Shown one piece after another: positions 46,360 to 56,029 of a DNA stretch of 64,000 nucleotides (within the stretch, counting starts at the first letter, position 1; each line of letters begins with the position of its first letter). The position numbers and the translations under genes are program-made. The DNA comes from JAHRAW01 sp965262585. GTDB taxonomy: Bacteria; Pseudomonadota; Gammaproteobacteria; Arenicellales; Poriferihabitantaceae. Where the stretch lies: contig OZ253546.1 of assembly GCA_965262585.1 (NCBI GenBank), positions 124,001-188,000 on the forward strand. The letters run 5' to 3'. Under the pieces are notes generated by a model. The model ran no database searches and was not told the origin of the DNA. It was given only the letters and a program-made list of their open reading frames with translations.

Positions 46360-47598
46360 ATGCATAAGATTGCCCCAAAACTGCAAGTGTCTATAGTGGT
46401 GTTATTCGCCGCATTAATCGGGGTATCGTATGGCTTCGGTATATATCTATTCCCGGCGATAGCGCCGGTTATGATGGAAGAATTTGGATTTACCTATGCG
46501 CAGATGGGAATTACCACTGGGCTAGTACAAGCAGGATTCCTGCTGTTTGCATTAATCAGCGGATTATTGACTGCAACGTTCGGTGCATTCACAATCATTT
46601 TATGGTCGTTATTTTTATGCACCGTATCGCTTGCTGGGTTAGTAGTGGCACCTAATTTCATTGTTGCGAGTTCTTGTTTAATCATCCTCGGCGGATGCGC
46701 CGCATCCATCTGGGTGCCGATGGTGGAAGTGTCGCAGAATTTTATTTATCCACAATATCAAGGTCGAGCAATGGGTTTTATGTCATCCGGCACAAGTTAC
46801 GGTGTTTTGGTAAATGTCGCACTCATTGCTTTATTTTTATCCGCATCAAATTGGCGAGCGGTGCTAACCGCAACTTTCATCATCGCTTGCGGGTTTTTAA
46901 TTTGCACGGTTGCATTTTTTCGCTATCTGCAAAAACAACAATTCGCCCAAAAGACAAAAGTTGCGGAAATTGATGCAGGCATACCGCTACTTGAAAAATT
47001 ATATTCCATCGCGAATAAAAAAACTGCGGTCGTGTTGTTGCTAATGTTTTTTGCTGGTATCGCATGCATGCCGTTCCAATCTTTTCTCACATCGTTTTTG
47101 GTGGACGAACATGCTCTCAGCGTGCAAGACAGCGTTCATGCTTGGCGAATAATTGGACTCACCGGTATGGTAAGCGGTTTTGTGATGGGCTGGGTGGCCG
47201 ATATGATAACTACTCGGCGAGCGCTATTTTGCGTCTGCGTATCACTTGCAATATCTTCATGGCTTTTAATTGGTGCTGAATTAAACAATATTAAAATTTA
47301 CAGCGCAGCGATGTTGTTTGGCTTATCTTTTTATGCAATCTACGGGATCATCCCGGCGTATATCAGCCATATATACAAAGGCGGGCGAGCGGCATTAGTG
47401 TTTTCAATCGGCAGTGTTGTGCTAGGTATCGGCGGTATGCTTGGCAATGTCGCCGGCGGGTTCATAAAAGAATTAACAGGTACGTTTTTCTACATGTACG
47501 CCATATGTTTAACCGCCGCAGTTTTGGCGGCGCTGCTTACCTTCTTTATGCAAGATGACGGTAATAACAGAGCCGTCGTCCGAGAGGCCGGAATATGA
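46360..47598 (+). CDS. Major facilitator superfamily transporter
   Basis: Inner-membrane carrier of 412 residues with about twelve hydrophobic segments in two halves. GVSYGFGIYLFPAIAPVMME and the loop SSGTSYGVLVNVALIALFL resemble the oxalate/monocarboxylate-type MFS group. The middle loop (YLQKQQFAQKTKVAEIDAG) is typical in length. The substrate is unknown. The sequence is more AT-rich than flanking genes. Nothing around it points to a pathway: repeats before, a transposase remnant behind. Confidence 0.88.
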   Translation: MHKIAPKLQVSIVVLFAALIGVSYGFGIYLFPAIAPVMMEEFGFTYAQMGITTGLVQAGFLLFALISGLLTATFGAFTIILWSLFLCTVSLAGLVVAPNFIVASSCLIILGGCAASIWVPMVEVSQNFIYPQYQGRAMGFMSSGTSYGVLVNVALIALFLSASNWRAVLTATFIIACGFLICTVAFFRYLQKQQFAQKTKVAEIDAGIPLLEKLYSIANKKTAVVLLLMFFAGIACMPFQSFLTSFLVDEHALSVQDSVHAWRIIGLTGMVSGFVMGWVADMITTRRALFCVCVSLAISSWLLIGAELNNIKIYSAAMLFGLSFYAIYGIIPAYISHIYKGGRAALVFSIGSVVLGIGGMLGNVAGGFIKELTGTFFYMYAICLTAAVLAALLTFFMQDDGNNRAVVREAGI

Positions 47599-47810
47599 AA
47601 CAACGGCAATTGGTGGATGGATAAAGGGGGCAGAATTGGTTTGCGCTGGGGAGTATCTTCGACTTGAAGATTGTAGCGTGTTGAATCATAGCAATATAAA
47701 GTACTTTGAAGATTACAGGACAAGATATTTTTTTGACAAGTTCATTTACGGTCAGGGCATGGAGAACGTGTTTTGCATAGTGATATTTTGAAACAATAGT
47801 TATAAAAGGC

Positions 47811-47942
47811 GAGGTCGAGTTGGACGAAAGTTACTTCGGCCCTCGCCGAGTGCGTGGCAAACGCGGGCGCGGCGCCGCCGGCAAAGTGCCGGTGTTTGGC
47901 ATGCTCGGCCGCGGGAAGCAAGCCACGCCGGTTGAGCCTTAA
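47811..47942 (+). pseudogene. Remnant of an IS1595/ISXO2-type transposase
   Basis: A 43-codon open stretch reads ELDESYFGPRRVRGKRGRG, then AAGKVPVFGMLGRGKQ and ends at TAA. This is the start of the DDE domain of IS1595-family transposases, including its first catalytic aspartate in ELDESYFG. The rest of the enzyme, its N-terminal zinc region and the terminal repeats are missing, so it is dead. The preceding 47599-47810 holds no gene that I can support. The remnant ends four bases into the 3' end of the cytochrome b561 gene on the other strand. Confidence 0.8.
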
Positions 47943-48484
47943 AGCATTCGCCGCAACACCGAATCGCGGTCGATAAATTGGTGCTTGCAAGCCGCCGCCG
48001 CATGCCCGGCGGCGAGCACGGCGATGCCATAGGCCAACCAGTAGTGTGCAGATACCGCGGCTTCGCGAACGCGCTCGCCAACCGCCAATAGCGCGGGCAT
48101 TTCCATGCCGCCCGGCAACGGAATCGCGGCGCCGGATGAGGTGGAGATCAAATAACCGCTCACGGGTATCAACCACATCAGCCAGAAAAACAACCCATGC
48201 ATAACGGCGGCCGTGCGCCGCTCCCAGCGCACCCCCACCGGCGGCAACGAGACGCGCCAACGGCGACGGGCAAGTTGGCCGATAGCAACCAGCGGCACCA
48301 GCAAACCCAGCACCCGATGCCAGAACAACGAATCGTTGTACCAACTATGGTAGTAACTGAGACCGGTCATCCACCAACCGAGCAACACCAAGCCGAGGAT
48401 GAGCACCGCCTGCAGCCAGTGCAGGGCGCGGGTTGTGCGGTCGTAACGGTCGTGGCGGGAGATCATCTGCATCACGCCCGGCAC
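47939..48484 (-). CDS. Cytochrome b561-type membrane protein
   Basis: Di-heme b-type membrane protein, 181 residues with four hydrophobic segments: RALHWLQAVLILGLVLLGWW with a heme histidine, LFWHRVLGLLVPLVAIGQLA, MHGLFFWLMWLIPVSGYLIS and AHYWLAYGIAVLAAGHAAAA. The histidines fit the YceJ/CybB group. Start candidates are GTG 48484 and ATG 48472; neither has a strong site. It follows yceI after 10 bases; the pair is common, and YceI is a periplasmic lipid/quinone-binding lipocalin-like protein. The last bases overlap the transposase remnant. Confidence 0.9.
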   Translation of the reverse strand: MPGVMQMISRHDRYDRTTRALHWLQAVLILGLVLLGWWMTGLSYYHSWYNDSLFWHRVLGLLVPLVAIGQLARRRWRVSLPPVGVRWERRTAAVMHGLFFWLMWLIPVSGYLISTSSGAAIPLPGGMEMPALLAVGERVREAAVSAHYWLAYGIAVLAAGHAAAACKHQFIDRDSVLRRML

Positions 48485-48494
48485 GGTGGCATGG

Positions 48495-49097
48495 TTACTC
48501 GCGAATGCCTTCGATATAAAGACTGAGTTCGATGTTCTCGGACAGAGGACCGAGGTCGTAGTCTATCTTGAAATCGCTACGGGCGATGACGGTGTTGCCC
48601 TCAAAGCCGACTCGGTAGCCGCCCCATGGATCCGGCCCCTCGCCAATCTTGCGCATGGTGATAACAATCGGGCGAGTAACCCCATGCAGTTCGAGGTCGC
48701 CGCGCAGTACACCGCCATCGGCGTCGCCGCTATACCCGGTGCCGGTGAATTTGGCGCTGGGGTAGGTGTCGGTATCGAGAAAATCGTCGCTACGCAAATG
48801 TTTATCGCGCTCGGCATGATTGCTGTCGACGCTGGTAGCATCCAAATCCACAATAATATTGCGCGGCCCGTCCCCGTTGGCGGCGTCATACTCGAAGTTG
48901 CCGCTGAACCGGTTGAAGCGACCAATGAGCCAACTGAAACCGAGATGCTGAGTGCGAAACTGCACAAACGAATGCGCAAGATCAATACGATATTCGGCGG
49001 CAACCGCCACCGAAGTAGAACCAACTGCACCAATCAGCATGGCGGCGGTCAGCGTAGCAAAGATGCGCGAACGCACTGGAATTGATGAATGTGGCAT
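48495..49097 (-). CDS. yceI: YceI-family periplasmic protein
   Basis: Periplasmic lipocalin-like barrel that binds a polyisoprenoid such as a quinone. It has 200 residues from ATG 49097. The signal peptide ends at VAVAAEYR. The body has the family features YRIDLAHSFVQFRTQHLGFS, ATSVDSNHAERDKHLRSDDF, FTGTGYSG, GDLELHGVTRPI and the C-terminal LSLYIEG. The gene precedes the cytochrome b561 gene in the same direction. Confidence 0.93.
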   Translation of the reverse strand: MPHSSIPVRSRIFATLTAAMLIGAVGSTSVAVAAEYRIDLAHSFVQFRTQHLGFSWLIGRFNRFSGNFEYDAANGDGPRNIIVDLDATSVDSNHAERDKHLRSDDFLDTDTYPSAKFTGTGYSGDADGGVLRGDLELHGVTRPIVITMRKIGEGPDPWGGYRVGFEGNTVIARSDFKIDYDLGPLSENIELSLYIEGIRE

Positions 49098-49175
49098 AAG
49101 AAACTCCGTGGGTTGTGGGTTGTGGGTTGTCATTTTGTCATAGTTTTGCTGTGTATTAGTCATATTTAGTTTTCT

Positions 49176-49242
49176 GGATTCCCGATACGATGAAAAATAT
49201 AGTCGCTGGCGCTCCCTATTTTTCTATCGTTCGGGAATGACG
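49176..49242 (+). repeat. Single palindromic module (cluster I)
   Basis: One complete 66-bp module, GGATTCCCGATACGATG to TCGGGAATGACG, between yceI and the end of acs. It is the only solitary copy in the window and shows the minimal unit: terminal ATTCCCGA / TCGGGAAT, inner GAAAAATA / TATTTTTC and a GC-rich centre. Confidence 0.88.
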
Positions 49243-49260
49243 AACTTTGATACTCCTTGC

Positions 49261-51195
49261 CTACCCCACCCGATTACCAATCAATTCCTCCACCACCGAC
49301 GGATCCGCCAGAGTGCTGATATCACCGAGGTCGTCCAGTTGGTTGGCGGCGACTTTGCGTAGGATGCGGCGCATGATTTTGCCGGAGCGGGTTTTGGGGA
49401 GGCCGGGGGCCCATTGAATTTCGTCTGGTTTGGCGATGGCGCCGATTTCTTTTTTTACCAAGGCCAGCAATTCCGCGCGTAGTGCATCGGTGGGTTCGGT
49501 GTCGACCATCAGGGTCACATAGGCGTAGATCCCCTGCCCTTTGATTTTGTGGGGATAACCGACCACCGCGGCTTCGGCGACTTTTTCGTGTAGCACCAGC
49601 GCGCTTTCCACTTCGGCGGTGCCCATGCGGTGGCCGGATACATTGATTACATCGTCGATGCGTCCGGTAATCCAATAATAGCCGTCGGCGTCTCGGCGCG
49701 CGCCGTCTCCGGTGGTGTAGCAGTTGGGATGGGCGGTAAAATAAGTGTCGATGAAACGCTGGTGGTCGCCATATAGAGTGCGCATCTGCCCGGGCCAGGA
49801 TTGTTTCAACACCAGATCCCCCGACCCCGCGCCTTCCAATTCGTTGCCGTCGGCGTCCATCAACGCGGGTTGAATGCCGAAGAACGGCAAGGTCGCCGAA
49901 CCCGGTTTGAGGTCGGTGGCACCCGGCAGCGGGGTAATCAATATCCCGCCGGTTTCGGTCTGCCACCAAGTATCCACCACCGGGCAACGCCGCTCGCCGA
50001 CCACGCGGTAATACCACTCCCACGCCTCCGGGTTGATGGGCTCGCCCACGGTGCCGAGGATGCGCAAACTTTCGCGGCTATGCCGGGTTACCGGCTCATC
50101 GCCCTGCCCCATCAACGCCCGCAACGCAGTGGGCGCGGTGTAGAAAATGTTGACCTTGTGCTTATCCACCACCTGCCAGAAGCGTCCGGCATCGGGCCAA
50201 GTCGGCACGCCTTCGAACATCAAAGTCGTGGCGCCGTTGGCCAGCGGCCCGTAAACGATGTAGGAATGCCCGGTTACCCAGCCCACATCGGCGGTGCACC
50301 AGTAGATCTCGCCGTCTTGGTAATCGAACACATATTTGTGGGTCATGGCGGTGAACAACTGATAGCCGCCGGTGGTGTGCAGCACGCCTTTGGGTTTGCC
50401 TGTTGAACCGGATGTATAGAGAATAAACAGCGGGTCTTCGGCGTCCATTTCCTCGGGCGGGCAGTCCGCCGAGGCTTCCGCCATTGCCTCGTGATACCAC
50501 ACATCGCGCTCGGTGTTTTTGCTGACGGCATTGCCGGTGCGTTGCACGACGATGGTGGTGTGCACTTCGGGGCATTCCGCCAGGGCTTGCTCGACGTTTT
50601 CCTTGAGCGGTACCCTGCCGCCGCCACGCAGTCCTTCATCGGCGGTAATCACCACCCGGCAATCCGAATCCAAAATCCGCTCGCGCAGGGCATCCGGGGA
50701 AAAGCCGCCGAATACCACCGAATGAATCGCCCCGATGCGGGCGCAGGCGAGCATGGCCACCGCAGATTCGGGAATCATCGGCATATAAATGGAAACGCGC
50801 TCGCCCTTCTTCACGCCACGGGATTTAAGGACGTTAGCAAACTTGCTTACTAACTCGAACAATTCATTGTAGGTAATTGATTTATCAACATTTACATCAT
50901 CCCCTTCCCACAAAATCGCGACCTGATTCCCGCGTTCGGCCAAGTGCCGGTCCACGCAGTTGTAGCAAGCGTTGAGTTTGCCGCCCTCAAACCACTTGAT
51001 TTTCGCCTCATGGAAATCCACATCCATAACCCGATCCCAGGGCTTAAACCAACTCACAAACGCATCCGCCTGCTCAGCCCAAAACCCCTCCGGATCATCC
51101 ACCGACCGCTGATACATCGCACGATACTGCTCGCTATTCAAATGCGCCCGCGCCGCAACCTCGGCGGCAACGGGGTAGATTTTTTGTTCTGACAT
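49261..51195 (-). CDS. acs: Acetyl-CoA synthetase
   Basis: Activates acetate to acetyl-CoA through acetyl-AMP. 644 residues from ATG 51195, the family length. Seen: VSIYMPMIPESAVAMLACAR, the P-loop LFILYTSGSTGKPKGVLHTT, VDTWWQTETGG, YYWITGRIDDVINVSGHR, and the lysine in TRSGKIMRRILRK that is the acetylation site controlling the enzyme. The divergent O-acetylhomoserine sulfhydrylase-like gene begins 180 bases away. The 3' end is next to a single repeat module. Confidence 0.97.
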   Translation of the reverse strand: MSEQKIYPVAAEVAARAHLNSEQYRAMYQRSVDDPEGFWAEQADAFVSWFKPWDRVMDVDFHEAKIKWFEGGKLNACYNCVDRHLAERGNQVAILWEGDDVNVDKSITYNELFELVSKFANVLKSRGVKKGERVSIYMPMIPESAVAMLACARIGAIHSVVFGGFSPDALRERILDSDCRVVITADEGLRGGGRVPLKENVEQALAECPEVHTTIVVQRTGNAVSKNTERDVWYHEAMAEASADCPPEEMDAEDPLFILYTSGSTGKPKGVLHTTGGYQLFTAMTHKYVFDYQDGEIYWCTADVGWVTGHSYIVYGPLANGATTLMFEGVPTWPDAGRFWQVVDKHKVNIFYTAPTALRALMGQGDEPVTRHSRESLRILGTVGEPINPEAWEWYYRVVGERRCPVVDTWWQTETGGILITPLPGATDLKPGSATLPFFGIQPALMDADGNELEGAGSGDLVLKQSWPGQMRTLYGDHQRFIDTYFTAHPNCYTTGDGARRDADGYYWITGRIDDVINVSGHRMGTAEVESALVLHEKVAEAAVVGYPHKIKGQGIYAYVTLMVDTEPTDALRAELLALVKKEIGAIAKPDEIQWAPGLPKTRSGKIMRRILRKVAANQLDDLGDISTLADPSVVEELIGNRVG

Positions 51196-51375
51196 GGTGT
51201 TTTTTTCCAGTGGGGTTTGGGGAATTACTGTACGCGGTGAAGTGGCGATTCGCAAGCCAGTTGAAAGCGGACGGGGAAAACCGATATGGTATGCTTCCTG
51301 ATGAATATTCTTGAAACCCGATTCACGCCACTTCGTCACGATACTTCGTCACGCCACTTTTCACCGGAACCGCCC

Positions 51376-52677
51376 ATGCCACAACCCACCAAAACCCGCT
51401 TCGACACGCTGGCGTTGCATGCCGGCCAGCGGCCTGATCCGGTGACCGGCGCGCGGGCTACGCCGATTTATCAAACCGCCAGTTATGTGTTTCAAGATAG
51501 CGATCACGCCGCATCGCTGTTTAACATGGAGCGACCGGGGCATGCTTATTCGCGGCTTTCCAATCCTACCAATGCGGTGCTCGAAGAACGGGTCGCGGCC
51601 CTCGAAGACGGCATCGGCGGCATCGCCACCGCCAGCGGACAGGCGGCGTTGCACCTCGCCATCGCCACGCTCATGGACGGCGGTTCGCACATCGTTTCCT
51701 CGAGCGCGATCTACGGCGGCTCCCACAACATCCTGCAGTATACCCTGCCCCGCTTCGGCATCCACACCACCTTCGTCTCGCCCCGCGACATCGACGGCAT
51801 GCGGCGCGCCATTCGTCCCGAAACCCGCCTGATTTTCGGCGAGGTCATCGGCAATCCGGGGGGCGATGTGATGAATGTACCGCTGGTGGCCGAACTCGCC
51901 CATGCGCACGGCATCCCGCTGCTCATCGATTCCACCTTCACCACGCCCTATCTATTCCAACCGTTTCACCACGGCGCCGACCTCATCATGCATTCGGCAA
52001 CCAAATTCTTAAGCGGCCACGGCACGGTCATCGGCGGCGTGCTGGCCGAGCACGGCCGTTTTAATTGGCAGCAAAGCGGCCGCTTCCCCACCCTCGCCGA
52101 ACCCTACGGCGGCTTTCACGACATGCGTTTCGGCGAAGAATCTTCACAAGGCGCGTTTTTACTGCGCGCCCGGCGCGAGGGCCTGCGCGATTTCGGCGCA
52201 TGCATGAGCCCGACCACCGCTTTTTATATTCTACAAGGCTTGGAAACCCTGTCGGTGCGCATGGATAGGCATGTGCAAAACACCCGCAAGGTGGTAGAGT
52301 TTTTGTGCGCCTCGGATGCGGTTAATGACATCAGTTACCCGGAACTCGAAGAACATCCCGACTATGCGCTGGCGCAAAAGTTGCTACCCAAAGGCGCCGG
52401 CGCGGTGTTCTGCTTCACCCTGCGCGGCGGACGCGAAGCCGGTCGCGCCTTTACCGAAGGCTTGGAAATATTTTCCCACCTCGCCAACGTCGGCGACGCC
52501 AAATCGCTAGTCATCCACCCGGCGAGCACCACGCATTACCGAATGAGCGACGAAGATTTGCTCGCCGCCGGAATCAATCAAGGCACGATTCGGTTGTCAG
52601 TCGGGCTTGAGGACATCGATGATCTCCTTGAAGATTTATCGCGAGGGATTCATCTTTCTAAAAAAATTGCAAAATAA
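51376..52677 (+). CDS. O-acetylhomoserine sulfhydrylase-like PLP enzyme
   Basis: Makes homocysteine directly from O-acetylhomoserine and sulfide (MetY/Cys-Met family), 433 residues from ATG 51376. FDTLALHAGQRPDPVTGARA, PIYQTASYVFQDSDHAASLF, YSRLSNPTNAVLEERVAALE, ATASGQAALHLAI and the cofactor lysine in MHSATKFLSGHGTVIGG are typical, as is the length of the insert before the C-terminal half. A cysteine-forming role (OAS) is less likely. The hydrolase start follows after four bases, so the two genes form an operon. Confidence 0.92.
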   Translation: MPQPTKTRFDTLALHAGQRPDPVTGARATPIYQTASYVFQDSDHAASLFNMERPGHAYSRLSNPTNAVLEERVAALEDGIGGIATASGQAALHLAIATLMDGGSHIVSSSAIYGGSHNILQYTLPRFGIHTTFVSPRDIDGMRRAIRPETRLIFGEVIGNPGGDVMNVPLVAELAHAHGIPLLIDSTFTTPYLFQPFHHGADLIMHSATKFLSGHGTVIGGVLAEHGRFNWQQSGRFPTLAEPYGGFHDMRFGEESSQGAFLLRARREGLRDFGACMSPTTAFYILQGLETLSVRMDRHVQNTRKVVEFLCASDAVNDISYPELEEHPDYALAQKLLPKGAGAVFCFTLRGGREAGRAFTEGLEIFSHLANVGDAKSLVIHPASTTHYRMSDEDLLAAGINQGTIRLSVGLEDIDDLLEDLSRGIHLSKKIAK

Positions 52678-52681
52678 AGTT

Positions 52682-53524
52682 ATGCGACTTACTCTCGACA
52701 CCGACACCATCGACTACTACGCCTACGCCGCCAATCACGCCGCCGAAGCAGACCGCGATACCGTCGTATTTGTGCACGGTGCGGCGATGGATCATAGCGT
52801 GTGGGCGCATCAGAGCCGCTACTTCGCCTATCACGGCTACAATGTCGCGGCGGTGGATTTACCCGGGCATAACTTGAGCGGTGGCGAACTGCTCGGTGAA
52901 ATCGCCGATATGGGGCAGTGGTTGCAGCGCATCATCGCCGCCTGCACCGGGCGGGCTTTTCATATCGTTGGCCACAGCATGGGCGCGTTGATTGCGTTGG
53001 AAGCGGCGGCTGGTCTTGTTGGTGAATCGGGGGCCGGCGAATCCACTTTGTTACGCTCCCTGACTTTGGTTGGTTTCAGTTATCCCATGATGGTTGCGCC
53101 GCAGTTGCTGGAAGCCGCCGAGCACGACCCATCGACGGCGTATGAAATGATGACCCAATGGAGCCACGCATCCAAAATCGGTGGCGAGCCGGTGCCGGGG
53201 TTTTGGTCGCCGGGTATGCAAATGAGCATGATGGAAAATAGCGCAACCGGGGCGGTGCTGGCGGATTTGCGCGCTTGTAATAACTATGCCGGTGGTGAAT
53301 TTGCGTTTGCCGCTCTTGCCGACAAAAACTGCCCGACCTTGTTCATCAGCGGGCAACTGGATCGCATGGCACCCGCCAAACTCGCCAAAGCATTTGCCGA
53401 CAAAAACGATAACGCCGAGGTCGTCTTGCTGCCCCACTGCGGCCACAACTTGATGTCGGAATCGCCAGACGGCGTGTTGGACGAACTCAAACGTTTCATC
53501 GGACTGAACAAAGCGGCTGAATAG
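52682..53524 (+). CDS. Alpha/beta-hydrolase
   Basis: 280-residue hydrolase. FVHGAAMDHSVWAHQSRYFA holds the oxyanion region, GHSMGALIALEAA the nucleophile serine, SGQLDRMAP the acid and LPHCGHNLMSE the histidine. It starts four bases after the sulfhydrylase gene, and the MTA/SAH deaminase follows by 19 bases. MetX-type homoserine acetyltransferases share this fold, but the sequence lacks their signatures, so I name no substrate. Confidence 0.88.
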   Translation: MRLTLDTDTIDYYAYAANHAAEADRDTVVFVHGAAMDHSVWAHQSRYFAYHGYNVAAVDLPGHNLSGGELLGEIADMGQWLQRIIAACTGRAFHIVGHSMGALIALEAAAGLVGESGAGESTLLRSLTLVGFSYPMMVAPQLLEAAEHDPSTAYEMMTQWSHASKIGGEPVPGFWSPGMQMSMMENSATGAVLADLRACNNYAGGEFAFAALADKNCPTLFISGQLDRMAPAKLAKAFADKNDNAEVVLLPHCGHNLMSESPDGVLDELKRFIGLNKAAE

Positions 53525-53543
53525 CCACCGAACTTTCAATTCA

Positions 53544-54860
53544 ATGAAACCAGTTGACCAAATCATCATTCCGCGCTGGCTGATTCCGGTGGACGATGCG
53601 CAATCGGTGCTGGAAGATCACGCCGTGGCCATCACCGGCGACCGCATCGTGGCGCTGGATTCAACCGCCGCCATCCGCGCAGATTATCGCGCCACCACCG
53701 AAGTCACGCTCAGCGACCACGCGCTGTTGCCGGGCTTGGTCAACGCGCATACCCACGCCGCCATGTCGCTGTTGCGCGGCTACGCCGACGACCTGCCGCT
53801 GATGGAATGGCTGACGAACCACATCTGGCCGGCGGAAGCCAAGTGGGTGGACGCCCGGTTTGTGGAGGTTGGAACCGACCTCGCGCTGGCGGAGATGATC
53901 CGCAGCGGCACCACTTGCTTCAACGATATGTATTTTTTCCCCGAAGTGGCGGCGGCGCGGGCGCAAAACGCCGGTATGCGCGCCTGCATCGGCATGATCG
54001 TCATCGACTTCCCCTCGGCGTGGGCGCGGAACGCCGATGAATACATCAAAAAAGGCTTGGAATTGCGAGATGAAACGCGCCATTCGCCGCTCATCAGCAC
54101 CGCGTTTGCGCCCCACGCACCGTATACCGTTTGCGATGCCGTCCTCGAAAAAATCCGCGTGCTGGCGGATGAACTGGATTGCCGAATCCACATGCACATC
54201 CACGAGACCCGCCGGGAAATCGAAGAATCCAACGGCCATTATGGTATGCGTCCGTTGGAGCGGCTGGCGCAGTTGGAATTGGTCGGCCCGCGACTGACTG
54301 CGGTACACATGATCCACCTGCTTGACGGGGAAATCGAAACCATCGCCGAACGCGATGTAACCGTGGTGCATTGCCCGCAATCCAACCTCAAACTCGGCAA
54401 CGGCTTATGCCCGGTGGCGAAACTCATGAGCAACGGCGTCCCGGTAGCCATCGGCACCGACAGCGCCGCCAGCAACAACGACCTCGACATGCTAAGCGAA
54501 TTACAAACCGCCTCGCTGCTCGCCAAAGGCGTCGCCGAAAACCCATCAGCACTACCCGCCCACGCCGCCCTACAAGCCGCCACCCTAACCGGCGCCCGCG
54601 CCCTCGGCCTAGAACACCTCATCGGCTCCCTACACCCCGGCAAAAAAGCCGACCTCATCGCCGTCAACCTATCCGACTGCGCCACCCAACCGATATACCA
54701 CCCCCTAAACCAAATCGCCTACAGCGCCACCCGCCAACAAATAACCGACCTCTGGGTAGGCGGAAACCGCCTCATGGAAAACCACCAATTAACCACTCTG
54801 GACGAAACCGAAATCGTACAAAAAGCAATGGAGTTTGGGCGGCGGATTCATGCTGGCTGA
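53544..54860 (+). CDS. mtaD: 5-methylthioadenosine/S-adenosylhomocysteine deaminase
   Basis: Amidohydrolase that deaminates MTA, SAH or related adenosyl compounds to the inosyl forms. 438 residues. Metal and substrate residues appear in LVNAHTHAAMSLLRGYADDL, HMHIHETRREIEE, the zinc histidine in VVHCPQSNLKLGNG and the aspartate in GTDSAASNNDLDM. With metK and ahcY at 20-22 kb it extends SAM recycling. It is last in the run starting at 51376. The stop is followed within ten bases by a repeat cluster. An 8-oxoguanine or chlorohydrolase role is possible but less likely. Confidence 0.93.
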   Translation: MKPVDQIIIPRWLIPVDDAQSVLEDHAVAITGDRIVALDSTAAIRADYRATTEVTLSDHALLPGLVNAHTHAAMSLLRGYADDLPLMEWLTNHIWPAEAKWVDARFVEVGTDLALAEMIRSGTTCFNDMYFFPEVAAARAQNAGMRACIGMIVIDFPSAWARNADEYIKKGLELRDETRHSPLISTAFAPHAPYTVCDAVLEKIRVLADELDCRIHMHIHETRREIEESNGHYGMRPLERLAQLELVGPRLTAVHMIHLLDGEIETIAERDVTVVHCPQSNLKLGNGLCPVAKLMSNGVPVAIGTDSAASNNDLDMLSELQTASLLAKGVAENPSALPAHAALQAATLTGARALGLEHLIGSLHPGKKADLIAVNLSDCATQPIYHPLNQIAYSATRQQITDLWVGGNRLMENHQLTTLDETEIVQKAMEFGRRIHAG

Positions 54861-54861
54861 C

Positions 54862-55450
54862 AGCCGACTCGTTATTTAGTTCTCTGGATTCCCGATACGA
54901 TGAAAAATAAGGTCGCTGGCGCTCCCTATTTTTCTATCGTTCGAGAATGACGACGCGCCGCCGTCATTCTCGTGCCGCCAAGTCGTTATTTCCGCGACAG
55001 CGGGAATGACGAGTTGGGGGACACGGGAATCCAGTGAGACATGCCGGCGATAGCCGACTCCCCAGGCCCGTCATTCTCGCGAAAGCGGGAATCCAGTAAA
55101 ACATGCCGGCGAATGCCGACTCCCTACGCCGTCATTCTCGCGAAAGCGGGAATCCAGTGAAACATGTCCGGCGAGATCCGACTCATTATTAGCCTTCTGG
55201 ATTCCCGATACGATGAAAAATATAGTCGCTGGCGCTCCTTATTTTTCTATCGTTCGAGAATGACGACCTTGCGAGATCCGACTCCTTATTAGCCTTCTGG
55301 ATTCCCGATACGATGAAAAATATGGTCGCTGGCGCTCCCTATTTTTCTATCGTTCGAGAATGACGGCGGCTGGCGCTCCCTATTTTTCTATCGTTCGGGA
55401 ATGACGACCTTGCGATAGCCGACTCATTATTTATCATTCGGGAATGACGG
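54862..55450. repeat. Mosaic REP/palindrome repeat cluster J
   Basis: Three near-complete palindromic modules (near 54888, 55198 and 55300) and one truncated copy (near 55368), all in plus orientation, with REP hairpins of the CGCGAAAGCGGGAATCCAGT type between. It lies between the convergent deaminase and DUF4276 genes. Confidence 0.86.
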
Positions 55451-55453
55451 ACT

Positions 55454-56029
55454 TTAATACCCCTTTATTCCTAAATTTCTAACGCCGGTTATCATGTGGT
55501 GAAAACTGGTTGATGTGTTGTTGTTTATGTCCATATGTTGAGGCATTATTCTTGCCGCTGCGGTTTTGTCAAATCCGGTGACGATTCTTTTTAATTGTTC
55601 ACTTGGTTTGACTATGTCGTCCGGGACTCGGTATTTTCTCTTGTGTTTATATTGAGCGGCACGAAATCGCGGAAACGCCAGTTGCACGGCATCGAGATCA
55701 CCAAAATACCACGCCTCTAATTCCCGGCAGACGATTCGAATCAAGGGAGTATGTGAATTGGACACCGAACACAATTCTTGCAATTCGCTTTTGAGTGACA
55801 CACAATCATGGTTATCCTGATCATGCAGAATAATAAAAAAAGCATTAGGATCACGCCAAGCCCTGAGTTTGAGCGGAATTGATTTTTGTAAATCACCTTT
55901 TCCTTGATGCGTAATATATTGTACTGTTACATCTGGCGGAAGAATTTTAGGCATCAACACTTCAAGAAGATGCTTGGCGGACTCCTCTTCCAGCATAAAA
56001 ACAAGGTGCCTTGGCGTGGTGTCAGTCAT
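55454..56029 (-). CDS. DUF4276-like TOPRIM-type protein, defence candidate
   Basis: 191 residues. An N-terminal strand and acidic motif (LVFMLEEESAKHLLEVLMP) and the later FFIILHDQDNHDC fit a TOPRIM-like nuclease fold (a glutamate followed by D-x-D). RELEAWYFGDLDAVQLAF is the signature that I associate with DUF4276. The start ATG overlaps the stop of the ATPase gene by four bases (ATGA), so the two are translationally coupled. ATPase plus TOPRIM partners occur in OLD/Gabija- and PARIS-like phage defence. The fold assignment is inferred from motifs, and function is unproven. Confidence 0.72.
   Translation of the reverse strand: MTDTTPRHLVFMLEEESAKHLLEVLMPKILPPDVTVQYITHQGKGDLQKSIPLKLRAWRDPNAFFIILHDQDNHDCVSLKSELQELCSVSNSHTPLIRIVCRELEAWYFGDLDAVQLAFPRFRAAQYKHKRKYRVPDDIVKPSEQLKRIVTGFDKTAAARIMPQHMDINNNTSTSFHHMITGVRNLGIKGY

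Noticed and set aside
47555..47791. 79-codon frame after the MFS gene
   Set aside because: It begins inside the MFS coding end in another frame, and the rest shows no recognisable protein. It may be degraded DNA near the transposase relic.
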